Below the pieces are notes generated by a model. The model searched no databases. It was not told where the DNA came from and saw nothing but the letters and a program-made list of their open reading frames with translations. This document shows positions 42,950 to 53,220 of a stretch of 64,000 nucleotides of DNA, piece by piece (positions within the stretch are counted from its first letter, which is position 1; the number at the start of each line of letters is the position of its first letter). The translations under genes were made by a program, and so were the position numbers. The DNA is from Flavobacterium cheongpyeongense (GTDB lineage Bacteria; Bacteroidota; Bacteroidia; Flavobacteriales; Flavobacteriaceae), in assembly GCF_003202435.1 (NCBI RefSeq), contig NZ_QJHK01000002.1, positions 310,001-374,000 on the forward strand, written 5' to 3'.

Positions 42950-45058
42950 ATGCCCAATAATCTCCTTGATACCCCAATCGAATACCTAAAAGGCGTTGGG
43001 CCTAGTCGTGGCCAGTTGCTTCGTAAGGAATTGGGAATTCATAAATATGGAGATTTAGTTAATTTTTTTCCAAACAGATATATTGACAGAACCCGTTATT
43101 ATAAAATAAACGAGCTACAAAATACGGGTTCTGAAGTTCAGATTATTGGCAAAATCATCAATATAAAAACGGTTGAATTTGCTAAAAACAAAAAACGTCT
43201 GGTAGCAACATTTGTCGATGATACAGGGCAAATAGAACTTAATTGGTTTCAGGGACATAAGTGGATTCGGGAGAGTTTAAAATTGAACGAAGTATGTGTC
43301 ATTTTCGGAAAATGCTCTTTATATGGAAGCTTGTTTAGTATGGCACATCCTGAGATTGAGCTTTTAAGTGAGCATGAAAAAAGCCTTCGGTCAGCCATGC
43401 AGCCCGTTTACCCTTCGACAGAAACCCTTACAAATCGCGGAATTTCAAATAGGACAATAAATAAATTGATGGAACAGCTTTTCATTGAGACACAAGCTTT
43501 GTTTACAGAAACTTTTCCTTCCTACTTAATGGATGAATTGAAGCTAATTTCAAAAAGAGCGGCTTTATTCAATATCCATTTTCCAAAAAGTTCAGAAGCT
43601 TTGGCAAAAGCACAATTCCGATTAAAATTTGAGGAATTATTCTTTATTCAATTGCAATTAATTACCAAAAACTTAATTAGAAAGCACAAAATTAAAGGAC
43701 ATCCTTTTACAAAAGTAGGTCAATTATTCAACGATTTTTATCAAAATTATTTACCATTCGAACTAACCAATGCTCAAAAAAGAGTTATAAAAGAAATCCG
43801 TTCAGATATGGGCAGCAACGCTCAAATGAATCGGTTATTGCAAGGAGATGTAGGCTCCGGAAAAACAATCGTAGCCTTTATGAGTATGCTTCTGGCTATT
43901 GATAATGGTTTTCAGACTTGTTTAATGGCTCCTACTGAAATTCTTGCCAACCAACATTTTATTGGATTATCTGAATTGGCTCAAACATTAAATATCAACA
44001 TCAAAATACTTACGGGATCAACTAAAACTGCAGCCCGAAAGATTCTTCACGAAGAGCTGGAAAATGGAACTCTGCATATTTTAATTGGAACTCATGCCTT
44101 ATTGGAAGATAAAGTAAAATTTCAAAATTTAGGATTAGCTGTTATTGATGAACAACATCGTTTTGGTGTGGAGCAACGATCAAAATTATGGAAGAAAAAC
44201 GAAATTCCGCCACACGTTTTAGTTATGACCGCCACCCCTATTCCAAGAACTTTAGCAATGAGTTTATATGGTGATTTAGACATCTCTGTAATTGATGAAT
44301 TACCCCCTGGAAGAAAACCAATTCAGACAGTTCATCGATTTGACAGCAACCGCTTAAAAGTCTGGAAATTTTTGCGTGATGAAATTGCAAAAGGAAGACA
44401 GATTTATATTGTTTACCCCTTAATTCAGGAGTCCGAGAAAATGGATTATAAAGATTTGATGGATGGTTATGAAAGCATTTCACGCGATTTTCCGCTTCCT
44501 CAATATTCCATTTCAATTCTTCATGGAAAAATGAAACCTGCAGATAAAGATGCAGAAATGAAACGTTTTTCAGAAGGTAAAACAAATATTATGGTAGCTA
44601 CAACGGTAATTGAAGTAGGTGTCAATGTCCCAAATGCCAGTGTGATGATTATCGAAAGTGCAGAGCGTTTTGGTTTATCACAGCTTCATCAATTGCGCGG
44701 ACGCGTAGGCCGTGGAGCTGAACAAAGTTATTGCATTTTGATGACAAGCCATAAACTAAGCGCTGACAGCAAAACCAGAATGGAAACAATGGTTCAGACT
44801 AACGATGGATTTGAAATTGCAGAGGTTGATCTAAAACTTCGTGGTCCGGGCGATTTAATGGGAACTCAGCAAAGTGGTGTTTTAAACCTTCAAATAGCAG
44901 ATATAGTCCGTGACCGTGATATCCTGGCTTTGGCCAGAAATTATGCAATGAAAATTCTAAAAGAAGATGCTGCGCTACAAAAAACGGAACATGCTCTGCT
45001 AAAAGCAGTTTTCATCGAACTGACGAAGAAAAAAAATATTTGGAACTATATTAGTTAA
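42950..45058 (+). CDS. recG: ATP-dependent DNA helicase RecG
   Basis: 702 residues, family length. An N-terminal wedge/OB fold (TPIEYLKGVGPSRGQLLRKE; FVDDTGQIELNWFQG) is followed by the helicase domains: LLQGDVGSGKTIVAFMSM (Walker A), DEQHRFGVEQRSKL (DEQH box), TATPIPRTLAMS and the C-terminal QLRGRVGRGAEQSYC. It remodels stalled replication forks and Holliday junctions. Transcribed alone, with a TATCTTCG box at 42902-42909. It lies divergent from the ATPase pair. Confidence 0.97.
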   Translation: MPNNLLDTPIEYLKGVGPSRGQLLRKELGIHKYGDLVNFFPNRYIDRTRYYKINELQNTGSEVQIIGKIINIKTVEFAKNKKRLVATFVDDTGQIELNWFQGHKWIRESLKLNEVCVIFGKCSLYGSLFSMAHPEIELLSEHEKSLRSAMQPVYPSTETLTNRGISNRTINKLMEQLFIETQALFTETFPSYLMDELKLISKRAALFNIHFPKSSEALAKAQFRLKFEELFFIQLQLITKNLIRKHKIKGHPFTKVGQLFNDFYQNYLPFELTNAQKRVIKEIRSDMGSNAQMNRLLQGDVGSGKTIVAFMSMLLAIDNGFQTCLMAPTEILANQHFIGLSELAQTLNINIKILTGSTKTAARKILHEELENGTLHILIGTHALLEDKVKFQNLGLAVIDEQHRFGVEQRSKLWKKNEIPPHVLVMTATPIPRTLAMSLYGDLDISVIDELPPGRKPIQTVHRFDSNRLKVWKFLRDEIAKGRQIYIVYPLIQESEKMDYKDLMDGYESISRDFPLPQYSISILHGKMKPADKDAEMKRFSEGKTNIMVATTVIEVGVNVPNASVMIIESAERFGLSQLHQLRGRVGRGAEQSYCILMTSHKLSADSKTRMETMVQTNDGFEIAEVDLKLRGPGDLMGTQQSGVLNLQIADIVRDRDILALARNYAMKILKEDAALQKTEHALLKAVFIELTKKKNIWNYIS

Positions 45059-45166
45059 CTGCAATACATTTAAGCTAAACTTCGGGGTATTTTAAAAATA
45101 AACTTCAACTTAATTCAAATTAAAATAATAACAAATTATTTATAAAAAAGTTCTGCTTTCGATTCT

Positions 45167-45174
45167 TACCTTTG
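45167..45174 (+). promoter_or_regulatory. Promoter -7 box of prmA
   Basis: TACCTTTG, 15 bp before the ATG at 45190. It overlaps the upstream TTG at 45172, which argues against that earlier start. Confidence 0.55.
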
Positions 45175-45189
45175 CAAAAAAAATTATCT

Positions 45190-46023
45190 ATGTCAAATAT
45201 ATATTTAGGGTATCATTTTACTGTGGAACCCAAAGAACTGGGATCAGAAATACTAATTGCTGAATTAGGCGAAAAAGCTTTTGAGAGTTTTACAGAAACT
45301 GAAAACGGAATTTCGGCTTTTGTAAAGAAAGATTTATGGGATGAAAATATCTTAGATGACATTTATATTTTACAATCGCAAGAGTTTAAAATCGAGTACA
45401 CCGTTGAAGAAATCGATCAGGTAAACTGGAATGAAGAATGGGAAAAGAATTTTGAAGCAATTGATGTTGATGGTAAATGCCATGTCCGTGCTCCTTTTCA
45501 CCCAAAAACTAATGCTGAATTTGATATCGTAATCGAGCCAAAAATGAGTTTTGGGACGGGGCATCATGAAACTACACACATGATGATTCAGCATTTACTG
45601 GAAATCGATGTTAAAGATTTAAAAACACTGGATATGGGGTGCGGAACTGCAATTCTGGCCATTTTAGCTGAGATGAAAGGCGCAAAACCTATTGATGCAA
45701 TAGATATAGACAACTGGTGTTATTTGAATTCTATTGAAAATGCTGAACGTAATAATTGCCAACATATTAGCGTTTATGAAGGAGATGCTGCCTTATTAAC
45801 CAACAAAAAGTATGATTTGATTATTGCCAACATCAATCGTAATATCTTATTGAACGATATGCAAAGTTACGCAGATTGCTTAAATCCAAAGGGGATTTTA
45901 CTTTTAAGTGGTTTTTATGAAGAAGATATACCATTTATAAATGCTTCCTGTACGGAAAAAGGTTTGACTTATGTTAAAAAATTTCAAAGAAACAACTGGG
46001 TTTCATTAAAATACGTAAATTAG
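45190..46023 (+). CDS. prmA: Ribosomal protein L11 methyltransferase
   Basis: 277 residues from the ATG at 45190 (MSNIYLGYHFTVEPKELGSE). A TTG six codons earlier is excluded because the promoter overlaps it. PrmA features: WNEEWEKNFEAIDVDGKCHV, SFGTGHHETTHMMIQHLL, the SAM motif LDMGCGTAILAI, and IIANINRNILLNDMQ. It trimethylates lysines of L11. Followed 37 bp later by clpS, probably co-transcribed. Confidence 0.95.
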   Translation: MSNIYLGYHFTVEPKELGSEILIAELGEKAFESFTETENGISAFVKKDLWDENILDDIYILQSQEFKIEYTVEEIDQVNWNEEWEKNFEAIDVDGKCHVRAPFHPKTNAEFDIVIEPKMSFGTGHHETTHMMIQHLLEIDVKDLKTLDMGCGTAILAILAEMKGAKPIDAIDIDNWCYLNSIENAERNNCQHISVYEGDAALLTNKKYDLIIANINRNILLNDMQSYADCLNPKGILLLSGFYEEDIPFINASCTEKGLTYVKKFQRNNWVSLKYVN

Positions 46024-46060
46024 ATAATAATAATTACTACAGTACAAAATCTAAAAAATT

Positions 46061-46336
46061 ATGAGTACTAAAGAAAAAGTAAGAGAAAAAAATCGTGAAA
46101 AAGAAGCTGTAAGTTTCAATAATGAAATCGTCGTTTACAATGATGATGTAAATACTTTTGATCATGTAATTGATACTTTAATGCGTGTTTGTAGCCATAC
46201 AGCAGAACAAGCAGAACAATGTTCCTTAATTGTACATTATAATGGAAAATGTACCGTTAAAACTGGTCCAATAGATAAATTAAAACCACAATGCACGCAA
46301 CTTTTGGAAGCCGGACTTAGTGCCGAAATCATTTAA
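46061..46336 (+). CDS. clpS: ATP-dependent Clp protease adaptor ClpS
   Basis: 91 residues with the ClpS core: VVYNDDVNTFDHVIDTLMRV, CSHTAEQAEQCSLIVHYNGK and TVKTGPIDKLKPQCTQLLEA. It delivers N-end-rule substrates to ClpAP-type protease. A near-perfect long terminator follows the stop. Confidence 0.95.
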   Translation: MSTKEKVREKNREKEAVSFNNEIVVYNDDVNTFDHVIDTLMRVCSHTAEQAEQCSLIVHYNGKCTVKTGPIDKLKPQCTQLLEAGLSAEII

Positions 46337-46355
46337 ATTCAAATAAAAAATCTAA

Positions 46356-46402
46356 AAAAACATTTTATTTTATTCACACTTAGACTAAAATAAAATGTTT
46401 TT
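46356..46402 (+). terminator. Long intrinsic terminator of clpS
   Basis: Perfect 17-bp stem AAAAACATTTTATTTTA / TAAAATAAAATGTTTTT, loop 13 nt, ~20 bp after the stop. Confidence 0.8.
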
Positions 46403-46493
46403 CTGTTTGTAAAAGTTGGAGGCATAATATTTGTTTGTATGCCTACAAAAGCGAAAAATCTTTTACATTTGTATTCATCACAACTCAAAGTCC

Positions 46494-46946
46494 ATGAAAA
46501 AACTAACTTTACTTATTGTTTTATTAATTACAGCAACTTCATGTGTAAGTACCAAGTCTACATTAAAAAATGTAGATGATAATGCCCCTGATTTGGTTTT
46601 AAGCAAAAATAACACGTTTATCATTAAAGAGTACAGTAAAGACAAAAAGTATGGTTATAATCCTGATTACCCAATCAATATTTTCTACAGAAACACGAAA
46701 GACGAGACTTTGAATGAGGTACGTTTTTTAAATGCTTTAGCTGGTCCAAATGGAGAAAAAATCACTTATACAAGATTAGAGACCTGTTGCCCGTTTCCAA
46801 CTAAACGAAGCGATATGGGAGCTGGATTTTTAAACGTCTATGAATTAAAATGGGAAGGACAAAAAAAACCAATTACCCTTTATCTGAATATTTACGAAAA
46901 AGGTATCTTGATGGTTCCAATGGGACTAAGTGTGAAGAAAGAGTAA
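46494..46946 (+). CDS. Small flavobacterial lipoprotein of unknown function
   Basis: 150 residues from ATG 46494 (MKKLTLLIVLLITATSC, lipobox ITATSC); the frame is open to 46431, but those residues are not signal-like. The rest includes NAPDLVLSKNNTFIIKEYSK, YNPDYPINIFYRNTKDETL, then GEKITYTRLETCCPFPTKRS and IYEKGILMVPMGLS. Sequences of this kind are common in Flavobacterium, sometimes mislabelled as an aldolase. No catalytic motif is visible. Located in the envelope. Confidence 0.75.
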   Translation: MKKLTLLIVLLITATSCVSTKSTLKNVDDNAPDLVLSKNNTFIIKEYSKDKKYGYNPDYPINIFYRNTKDETLNEVRFLNALAGPNGEKITYTRLETCCPFPTKRSDMGAGFLNVYELKWEGQKKPITLYLNIYEKGILMVPMGLSVKKE

Positions 46947-46971
46947 TTTTTTTGTAAAAAATATAGTAAAA

Positions 46972-47007
46972 AAGAAGCCGTCTTAAAACAAATTAAGACG
47001 GCTTCTT
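46972..47007. terminator. Intrinsic terminator between lipoprotein and acs
   Basis: Perfect 14-bp stem AAGAAGCCGTCTTA / TAAGACGGCTTCTT. On the minus strand it ends in a T run, so it best fits acs; it can also stop the plus-strand lipoprotein transcript. Confidence 0.8.
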
Positions 47008-47023
47008 ACTTTGAGAATGTTAT

Positions 47024-48934
47024 TTAGGAAATCCTTTCTTTCATAATATCTTCAACAACCTCAGGATTTAACAAAGTTGAAGTATCTCCAAAATTAGAAA
47101 AATCACCTTCAGCTATTTTACGTAAAATTCTACGCATAATTTTTCCTGAACGTGTTTTTGGCAATCCGGATACAAACTGAATTTTATCTAATTTAGCGAT
47201 TGGTCCAATATGATCCGCAATATATTGATTAATTTCCTTCGCTAAATTTTCTTTATTTCTAACTTCACCGGTTTCTTTTAGAATAACATAACCATACAAA
47301 GCATTACCTTTAATTTCATGACCAAAGCCAACAATAGCAGATTCTGCAACTGCAGGATGCTCATTGATAGCATCTTCAATAGGTGCTGTTCCTAAATTAT
47401 GACCTGAAACAATAACAACATCATCCACCCTACCTGTAATTCTGTAATATCCGACTTCATCTCTTAAAGCACCGTCACCTGTAAAGTATTTTCCAGGAAA
47501 AGCTGAGAAATATGTTTTTTTATAACGCTCATGATCCCCCCAGATAGTACGTGCAATTCCAGGCCATGGGAACTTAATACATAAACTACCCACTACCTGA
47601 TTACCTTCAATTTCGTTACGTTTATCATCCATTAAAACCGGTTGAATTCCCGGTAAGGGTAAAGTCGCATAAGTTGGCTTTGTTGGAGTTACAAAAGCAA
47701 TCGGCGAAATCATAATTCCACCTGTTTCTGTTTGCCACCATGTATCTACAACCGGGCATCTTTTGTCTCCAACGTGGTCATTAAACCAGTGCCAAGCCTC
47801 TTCGTTGATTGGCTCCCCAACAGAACCAATAACTTTTAATGATTTTAAAGGATATTTTTGAATATAATCCAAGCTTTCTTTTGCTAAAGAACGAATTGCT
47901 GTTGGTGCTGTATAAAATTGTGTAATTTTATGTTTTTCGATGATTTCCCAGAAGCGGCTAAAATCAGGATAAGACGGAACTCCTTCAAAAATTACAGTTG
48001 TTCCTCCATTCAATAATGGTCCGTACAAAATATATGAATGTCCTGTAATCCATCCAATGTCTGCAGTACACCAAAAAATATCATTTTCTTCGTGGCTAAA
48101 AACATTTTTAAAAGTATAAGCAGTGTAAACCATATATCCTGCTGTTGTATGTACCATTCCTTTTGGCTTACCTGTAGACCCAGAAGTATATAAAATAAAT
48201 AATGGATCTTCTGCATCCATTATTTCCGCTACATTGTAATCAAGAGCTGCATCTAATAACGGCTGTAACCAAAGGTCTCTGCCTTCTTGCATTTTTATTT
48301 CAGTTTGCGTTCTTTTTACAACCAAAACCTTCGATACTGAAGGACAGCTTTCCAAAGCTTCGTCAACAATGCCTTTAAGATCAATTGTCTTATTTCCTCT
48401 GTAACCTCCATCAGAAGTAATCACCATTTTGCATTCACAATCATTGATTCTTGCAGAGACTGCAGATGCCGAAAAGCCTGCAAAAATAACCGAATGAATA
48501 GCTCCAATTCTGGCACAAGCCAAAACTGCTACAGCAAGTTCCGGGATCATTGGTAAATAAATACAAACCCTGTCTCCTTTTACAACTCCCTGCTCACGAA
48601 GGACATTTGCCATTTTGGAAACTTTTTCATATAATTCATTATATGTAATATGTATTGCATCTTCAGAAGGATTATTAGGTTCAAATATGATAGCCGTTTT
48701 TTCTCCTCTTTTACTTAGATGTCTGTCGATACAATTTTTTGTAATATTAACTTTGGCTTCAGTAAACCATTTTACCTCTGCATCAGCCATGTTAAAATCA
48801 ACAACTTTTTCCCATTGCTGGTACCAAGTAAAATTTTCCTCAGCTATTTTTCCCCAAAATTTTCTTGGCTCTCTTATTGACTTATTGTAATGTTTAAAAT
48901 ATTGTTCTAAATTTTCAATTTTATAATAACTCAT
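47024..48934 (-). CDS. acs: Acetyl-CoA synthetase
   Basis: 636 residues, family length. ANL-superfamily motifs: ILYTSGSTGKPKGMVHTTAG (P-loop), VDTWWQTETGGIMI, YFTGDGALRDEVGYYRITGR, and TRSGKIMRRILRKIAEG with the acetylatable Lys. It activates acetate to acetyl-CoA through acetyl-AMP. Monocistronic; the terminator lies 16 bp after the stop. It starts 487 bp from the ilvC end, a gap that contains the RNA described next. Confidence 0.97.
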   Translation of the reverse strand: MSYYKIENLEQYFKHYNKSIREPRKFWGKIAEENFTWYQQWEKVVDFNMADAEVKWFTEAKVNITKNCIDRHLSKRGEKTAIIFEPNNPSEDAIHITYNELYEKVSKMANVLREQGVVKGDRVCIYLPMIPELAVAVLACARIGAIHSVIFAGFSASAVSARINDCECKMVITSDGGYRGNKTIDLKGIVDEALESCPSVSKVLVVKRTQTEIKMQEGRDLWLQPLLDAALDYNVAEIMDAEDPLFILYTSGSTGKPKGMVHTTAGYMVYTAYTFKNVFSHEENDIFWCTADIGWITGHSYILYGPLLNGGTTVIFEGVPSYPDFSRFWEIIEKHKITQFYTAPTAIRSLAKESLDYIQKYPLKSLKVIGSVGEPINEEAWHWFNDHVGDKRCPVVDTWWQTETGGIMISPIAFVTPTKPTYATLPLPGIQPVLMDDKRNEIEGNQVVGSLCIKFPWPGIARTIWGDHERYKKTYFSAFPGKYFTGDGALRDEVGYYRITGRVDDVVIVSGHNLGTAPIEDAINEHPAVAESAIVGFGHEIKGNALYGYVILKETGEVRNKENLAKEINQYIADHIGPIAKLDKIQFVSGLPKTRSGKIMRRILRKIAEGDFSNFGDTSTLLNPEVVEDIMKERIS

Positions 48935-49091
48935 AGTTGTTGTAATTTTTTTATAAATGTATTAAATAACAACGTATTCTTAAAATTATTTAATTCATAA
49001 ATTTTATCAAAAAAAAACAAATCTTAAAAAAAACATATTGATTAAATGAATTTAATATAAAAATCAAGGTTTTAATCCAAAAACGTATCAT

Positions 49092-49365
49092 AAAAAAAGG
49101 CATGATATATAAAATACCATGCCTTTTAATTTTAACAATTTCAATAACAATTAATATTTTTAATCCTGCCGATTTCTTTTTATCTTGAAAATAGCAGCAA
49201 CATTATTAATTATAACAGAAATTTCTACGAGTATGTTAATCTAAACATACTCCATAAAATTAGGGATTACTTCACTTAACCCAGTAATTAAATTAAAGTT
49301 AAGTGAATGTAAATGCGCTCTATCTGTTATTCTCTTAATAAGTGCTTACTAATTCAAAATATTAT
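49092..49365 (-). ncRNA. Candidate small RNA downstream of ilvC
   Basis: A TATCTTTG -7 box (49372-49379) points leftward into DNA without an open frame. Then come two perfect inverted repeats, TTCACTTAAC / GTTAAGTGAA (49271-49307) and GAGTATGTT / AACATACTC (49229-49252), and finally a terminator stem AAAAGGCATGATAT / ATACCATGCCTTTT with seven T (49092-49127). It could instead be a structured ilvC 3' UTR or the acs 5' region. No protein is encoded. Confidence 0.45.
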
Positions 49366-49421
49366 ATAAAACAAAGATATAGTGCAAAATCCCAACACAC
49401 AACGTGGTGTGCAATTTATAA

Positions 49422-50891
49422 TTATCCTATTTTTTTCATTGCTGTCATAGACTCTCTTAACCAAGCCCCTACCTCTTCAATAGGATGTTGACGAATTTCT
49501 TTGTTTACAGCAATCAAAACTGCATTATCTACTCCGTTTGAAGTTGAAAATGGTTTGCCAATAATATTAGTTTCTACTTTTTTCATGAATTCAGTCAATA
49601 AAGGCTTACATGCATGATCAAATAAATAACAGCCATATTCTGCTGTGTCAGAAATAACACGGTTCATTTCGAATAATTTCTTTCTTGCAATTGTGTTTGC
49701 AATTAATGGCAATTCGTGTAGCGACTCATAATATGCAGATTCTTCAATAATTCCAGCTTCAGTCATTGTTTCGAAAGCCAATTCAACACCAGCTTTAACC
49801 ATAGCAATCATCAATACTCCATTATCAAAATATTCCTGCTCTGAAATCGGAGCTTCTTGTGGTGCTGTTTTTTCGAAGTTAGTTTCACCTGTCGCAGCTC
49901 TCCATTTTAATAAATTAACATCATCATTCGCCCAGTCAACCATCATTGTTCTTGAGAATTCTCCAGAAATAATATCGTCTTGGTGCTTTTGGAATAATGG
50001 ACGCATAATATCTTTCAATTCTTCTGCCAATTCATAAGCTTCAATTTTTGAAGGATTGTTCAGGCGGTCCATCATATTTGTGATACCACCATGTTTCAAA
50101 GCTTCTGTGATAGTTTCCCATCCGTATTGAATTAATTTTGAAGCATAAGCAGCATCAATTCCTTTTTCTACCATTTTATCAAAACATAAAATAGAACCAG
50201 TCTGCAATAATCCACAAAGAATAGTCTGCTCACCCATTAAATCGGATTTCACTTCAGCTACAAATGATGATTTTAGAACTCCTGCTTTATGTCCGCCTGT
50301 TGCAACAGCGTACGCTTTTGCCTGGTCTAAACCTAAACCGTTTGGGTCATTTTCAGGGTGAACAGCAATAAGTGTTGGTACACCAAAACCTCTTTTATAT
50401 TCTTCACGTACCTCAGATCCAGGGCATTTAGGAGCACACATAATTACCGTGATATCTTTACGAATCTGCATCCCTTCTTCTACAATATTGAAACCATGGG
50501 AATAAGCTAAAGTTGAGCCATTTTTCATTAATGGCATAATAGCAGTTACCACCGCGGTATGTTGTTTATCAGGAGTTAAATTACAAACTAAATCAGCAGT
50601 TGGGATTAATTCTTCATAAGTACCTACTTTAAAACCATTTTCAGTAGCATTTTTATAAGAAGCTCTCTTTTCTGCAATTGCATCTGCACGCAAAGCGTAA
50701 GAAATGTCAAGACCTGAATCTCTCATATTTAAACCTTGGTTCAAACCCTGAGCTCCGCAACCTACGATTACGACTTTTTTTCCTGCTAATGCATCTATCC
50801 CATTTGCAAATTCAGATTGCTCCATAAATTCACAAACCCCTAATTGTTCTAATTGTAATCTAAGTGGTAACGTGTTGAAATAATTGGCCAT
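49422..50891 (-). CDS. ilvC: Ketol-acid reductoisomerase, class II
   Basis: 489 residues, the long class II form. [20 protein letters not shown] (NADPH site), [40 protein letters not shown] and later [12 protein letters not shown]. It converts acetohydroxy acids to dihydroxy acids in valine/isoleucine synthesis. Last gene of ilvD-ilvB-ilvN-ilvC. A possible sRNA follows. Confidence 0.97.
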   Translation of the reverse strand: MANYFNTLPLRLQLEQLGVCEFMEQSEFANGIDALAGKKVVIVGCGAQGLNQGLNMRDSGLDISYALRADAIAEKRASYKNATENGFKVGTYEELIPTADLVCNLTPDKQHTAVVTAIMPLMKNGSTLAYSHGFNIVEEGMQIRKDITVIMCAPKCPGSEVREEYKRGFGVPTLIAVHPENDPNGLGLDQAKAYAVATGGHKAGVLKSSFVAEVKSDLMGEQTILCGLLQTGSILCFDKMVEKGIDAAYASKLIQYGWETITEALKHGGITNMMDRLNNPSKIEAYELAEELKDIMRPLFQKHQDDIISGEFSRTMMVDWANDDVNLLKWRAATGETNFEKTAPQEAPISEQEYFDNGVLMIAMVKAGVELAFETMTEAGIIEESAYYESLHELPLIANTIARKKLFEMNRVISDTAEYGCYLFDHACKPLLTEFMKKVETNIIGKPFSTSNGVDNAVLIAVNKEIRQHPIEEVGAWLRESMTAMKKIG

Positions 50892-50940
50892 TTTTTTTAA
50901 TATTTAATAAGTATGATGTTTAATTTTAAAATTGATTGAT

Positions 50941-51465
50941 TTATTTTAATTCTTCCAGCAATAAAGAAGAAATCTCCATCTTTTCTTTAGACACAGAAAT
51001 TCTTCCTGAACGCACAAATTGCATGATACCGTATGGTTTAAATTTTGCGTATAATTCTTCAATCTCAGAACGTCTTCCTGATTTAGAAATTACAAAGAAA
51101 TCTCGGGAAACAGTTACAATTGTTGACTGGCTTTCTTTAATAATATTCTGAATTTGCTTTTCATCAAACAGTAAACTTGAAGCAATTTTAAATAACGCAT
51201 TTTCCAGATAAATAGTTTCTTCGTCTGTGTGATAAAATGCTTTAATAACTTCTATTTGCTTTTCAATTTGTCCAACGATATTTTTAACCCATTTCTCAGT
51301 AGTTTCCACTACAATGATGAATCTTGAAACATTTTCTATTTCTGATTCTGAAACGTTTAAACTTAATATATTAATGTGACGTTTTAAGAATATTCCTGAT
51401 ATCCTATTAAGCAAACCCACATTGTTCTCCGAATATACCGATATGGTAAATGTTTTTTCTTCCAT
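50941..51465 (-). CDS. ilvN: Acetolactate synthase small regulatory subunit
   Basis: 174 residues from ATG 51465 (MEEKTFTISVYSENNVGLLN), 5 bp after the ilvB stop; the longer frame (to 51498) overlaps ilvB and is less likely. An N-terminal ACT domain (NNVGLLNRISGIFLKRHINI, LSLNVSESEIENVSRFIIV) and a C-terminal ALS_ss region (ESQSTIVTVSRDFFVISKSG) are visible. It confers feedback control by valine on the large subunit. Part of the ilv operon. Confidence 0.93.
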   Translation of the reverse strand: MEEKTFTISVYSENNVGLLNRISGIFLKRHINILSLNVSESEIENVSRFIIVVETTEKWVKNIVGQIEKQIEVIKAFYHTDEETIYLENALFKIASSLLFDEKQIQNIIKESQSTIVTVSRDFFVISKSGRRSEIEELYAKFKPYGIMQFVRSGRISVSKEKMEISSLLLEELK

Positions 51466-51470
51466 GTCTT

Positions 51471-53159
51471 TTAACTTAATCTGATCTCTGAAACACAAGC
51501 CCCGGTTGGGATCATTGGGAACACATTGTTTTCTTTTTCAACCATAACTTCCAAGAAATAAGAATCTTTTGAGGCCATCATTTCTGCAACAGCTTCATCC
51601 AGATCTTCTCTTTTAGTTACTTTTCTTGATTTGATGTAATATCCTTCTGCTATAGCGCAAAAATTTGGATTTATCATGACAGTAGAAGCGTATCTGTAGT
51701 CAAAAAATAATTCCTGCCACTGGCGTACCATTCCCAGAAACTCATTATTTAAAACAACAATTTTTACAGGAACTTTCGTTTGGTGAATCGTACCCAATTC
51801 CTGAATGTTCATTTGAAAACCTCCATCACCAATAACGGCAACTACTTCACGATCCGGTCTTCCCATTTTAGCACCAATCGCTGCAGGTAAAGCAAACCCC
51901 ATAGTACCTAAACCTCCTGAAGTAACATTGCTTTTAGTTGTGTTGAATTTGGTATAGCGACAAGCAAACATTTGATGTTGTCCAACATCTGAAACCATTA
52001 TAGCGTCCCCTTTCGAGTGTTTATTAATCATTTCGATAGTTTCACCCATTGAAATTCCTTTGCCATTGGTTGGAGCTAACTCTTCATTAATAACCGCATC
52101 TAATTCAATTTTGTATTTTTCCTTGAATTCATTATGCCATGAATCATGTGATTTTTTATCAATCAATGGAATCAAGGCAGTCAAGGCTTCTTTAACGTCT
52201 CCTAAAACTGCAACTTCCGTTTTTACGTTTTTATCAACCTCTGCCGGATCAATCTCGAAGTGAATTACTTTTGCCTGCTTAGCATAAGTAGCTAATTTTC
52301 CTGTAACACGATCATCAAAACGCATCCCCAATGCAATTAAAACATCACATTCATTTGTTAAAAGGTTCGGACCATAATTACCGTGCATCCCTACCATTCC
52401 TACATTTAATCGATGATCTGTTGGTAAAGCTGATAAACCTAAAATTGTCCAGGCAGCCGGGATTCCAGATTTTTCAATCAACCTTTTTAACTGTTCTTCA
52501 GCTTCACTTAATATAATTCCCTGACCAAAAACAATAAATGGCTTTTTGGCATTATTAATTAAATCTGCAGCCTCCTGTACTTTTTGAAGGTTCAATACCG
52601 GTTTTGGATGATAACTTCTAATTCCCGTACATTTTTCATAACTAAATTCAAACTCATCAAATTGAGCATTTTTAGTAATATCTATCAAAACAGGTCCCGG
52701 ACGTCCAGATCTGGCAATAAAAAAAGCTTTTGCGATAATTTCCGGGATTTCGTGAGCTTCTGTGATCTGGTAATTCCATTTGGTCACCGGAGTTGATATT
52801 CCAATAATATCTGTTTCCTGAAAAGCATCTGATCCCAATAAATGTTTTCCTACCTGACCTGTAATACATACCATTGGTGTAGAATCAATTTGAGCATCTG
52901 CAATTCCTGTAACTAAATTGGTTGCTCCAGGTCCTGATGTTGCAATTGCTACGCCTACTTTTCCGGTAGCCCTTGCAAACCCCTGCGCTGCATGCGCCGC
53001 ACCTTGTTCGTGACGAACTAAAACATGGTGCAATTGATCCTGAAATTTATATAATTCATCATAAACCGGCATGATGGCTCCACCCGGGTAACCATAAACC
53101 AAATCTACTCCTTCTGCTAATAAACATCTTATAACGGCTTCTGCCCCTGATATTTTCAT
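51471..53159 (-). CDS. ilvB: Acetolactate synthase large subunit
   Basis: 562 residues. The TPP enzyme motifs are GYPGGAIMPVYDEL, HEQGAAHAAQGFARATGKVG (catalytic Glu), GSDAFQETDIIGISTPVTKW and the GDGGFQMNIQELGTI...VLNN metal-binding motif. It makes acetolactate or acetohydroxybutyrate from pyruvate. Between ilvD (61 bp) and ilvN. Confidence 0.97.
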   Translation of the reverse strand: MKISGAEAVIRCLLAEGVDLVYGYPGGAIMPVYDELYKFQDQLHHVLVRHEQGAAHAAQGFARATGKVGVAIATSGPGATNLVTGIADAQIDSTPMVCITGQVGKHLLGSDAFQETDIIGISTPVTKWNYQITEAHEIPEIIAKAFFIARSGRPGPVLIDITKNAQFDEFEFSYEKCTGIRSYHPKPVLNLQKVQEAADLINNAKKPFIVFGQGIILSEAEEQLKRLIEKSGIPAAWTILGLSALPTDHRLNVGMVGMHGNYGPNLLTNECDVLIALGMRFDDRVTGKLATYAKQAKVIHFEIDPAEVDKNVKTEVAVLGDVKEALTALIPLIDKKSHDSWHNEFKEKYKIELDAVINEELAPTNGKGISMGETIEMINKHSKGDAIMVSDVGQHQMFACRYTKFNTTKSNVTSGGLGTMGFALPAAIGAKMGRPDREVVAVIGDGGFQMNIQELGTIHQTKVPVKIVVLNNEFLGMVRQWQELFFDYRYASTVMINPNFCAIAEGYYIKSRKVTKREDLDEAVAEMMASKDSYFLEVMVEKENNVFPMIPTGACVSEIRLS

Positions 53160-53220
53160 TTTATCTTATTTTTTTCAGCTCTAAATCTTATTTACAAATT
53201 TAGAGTCCGTTTTTATTAAA

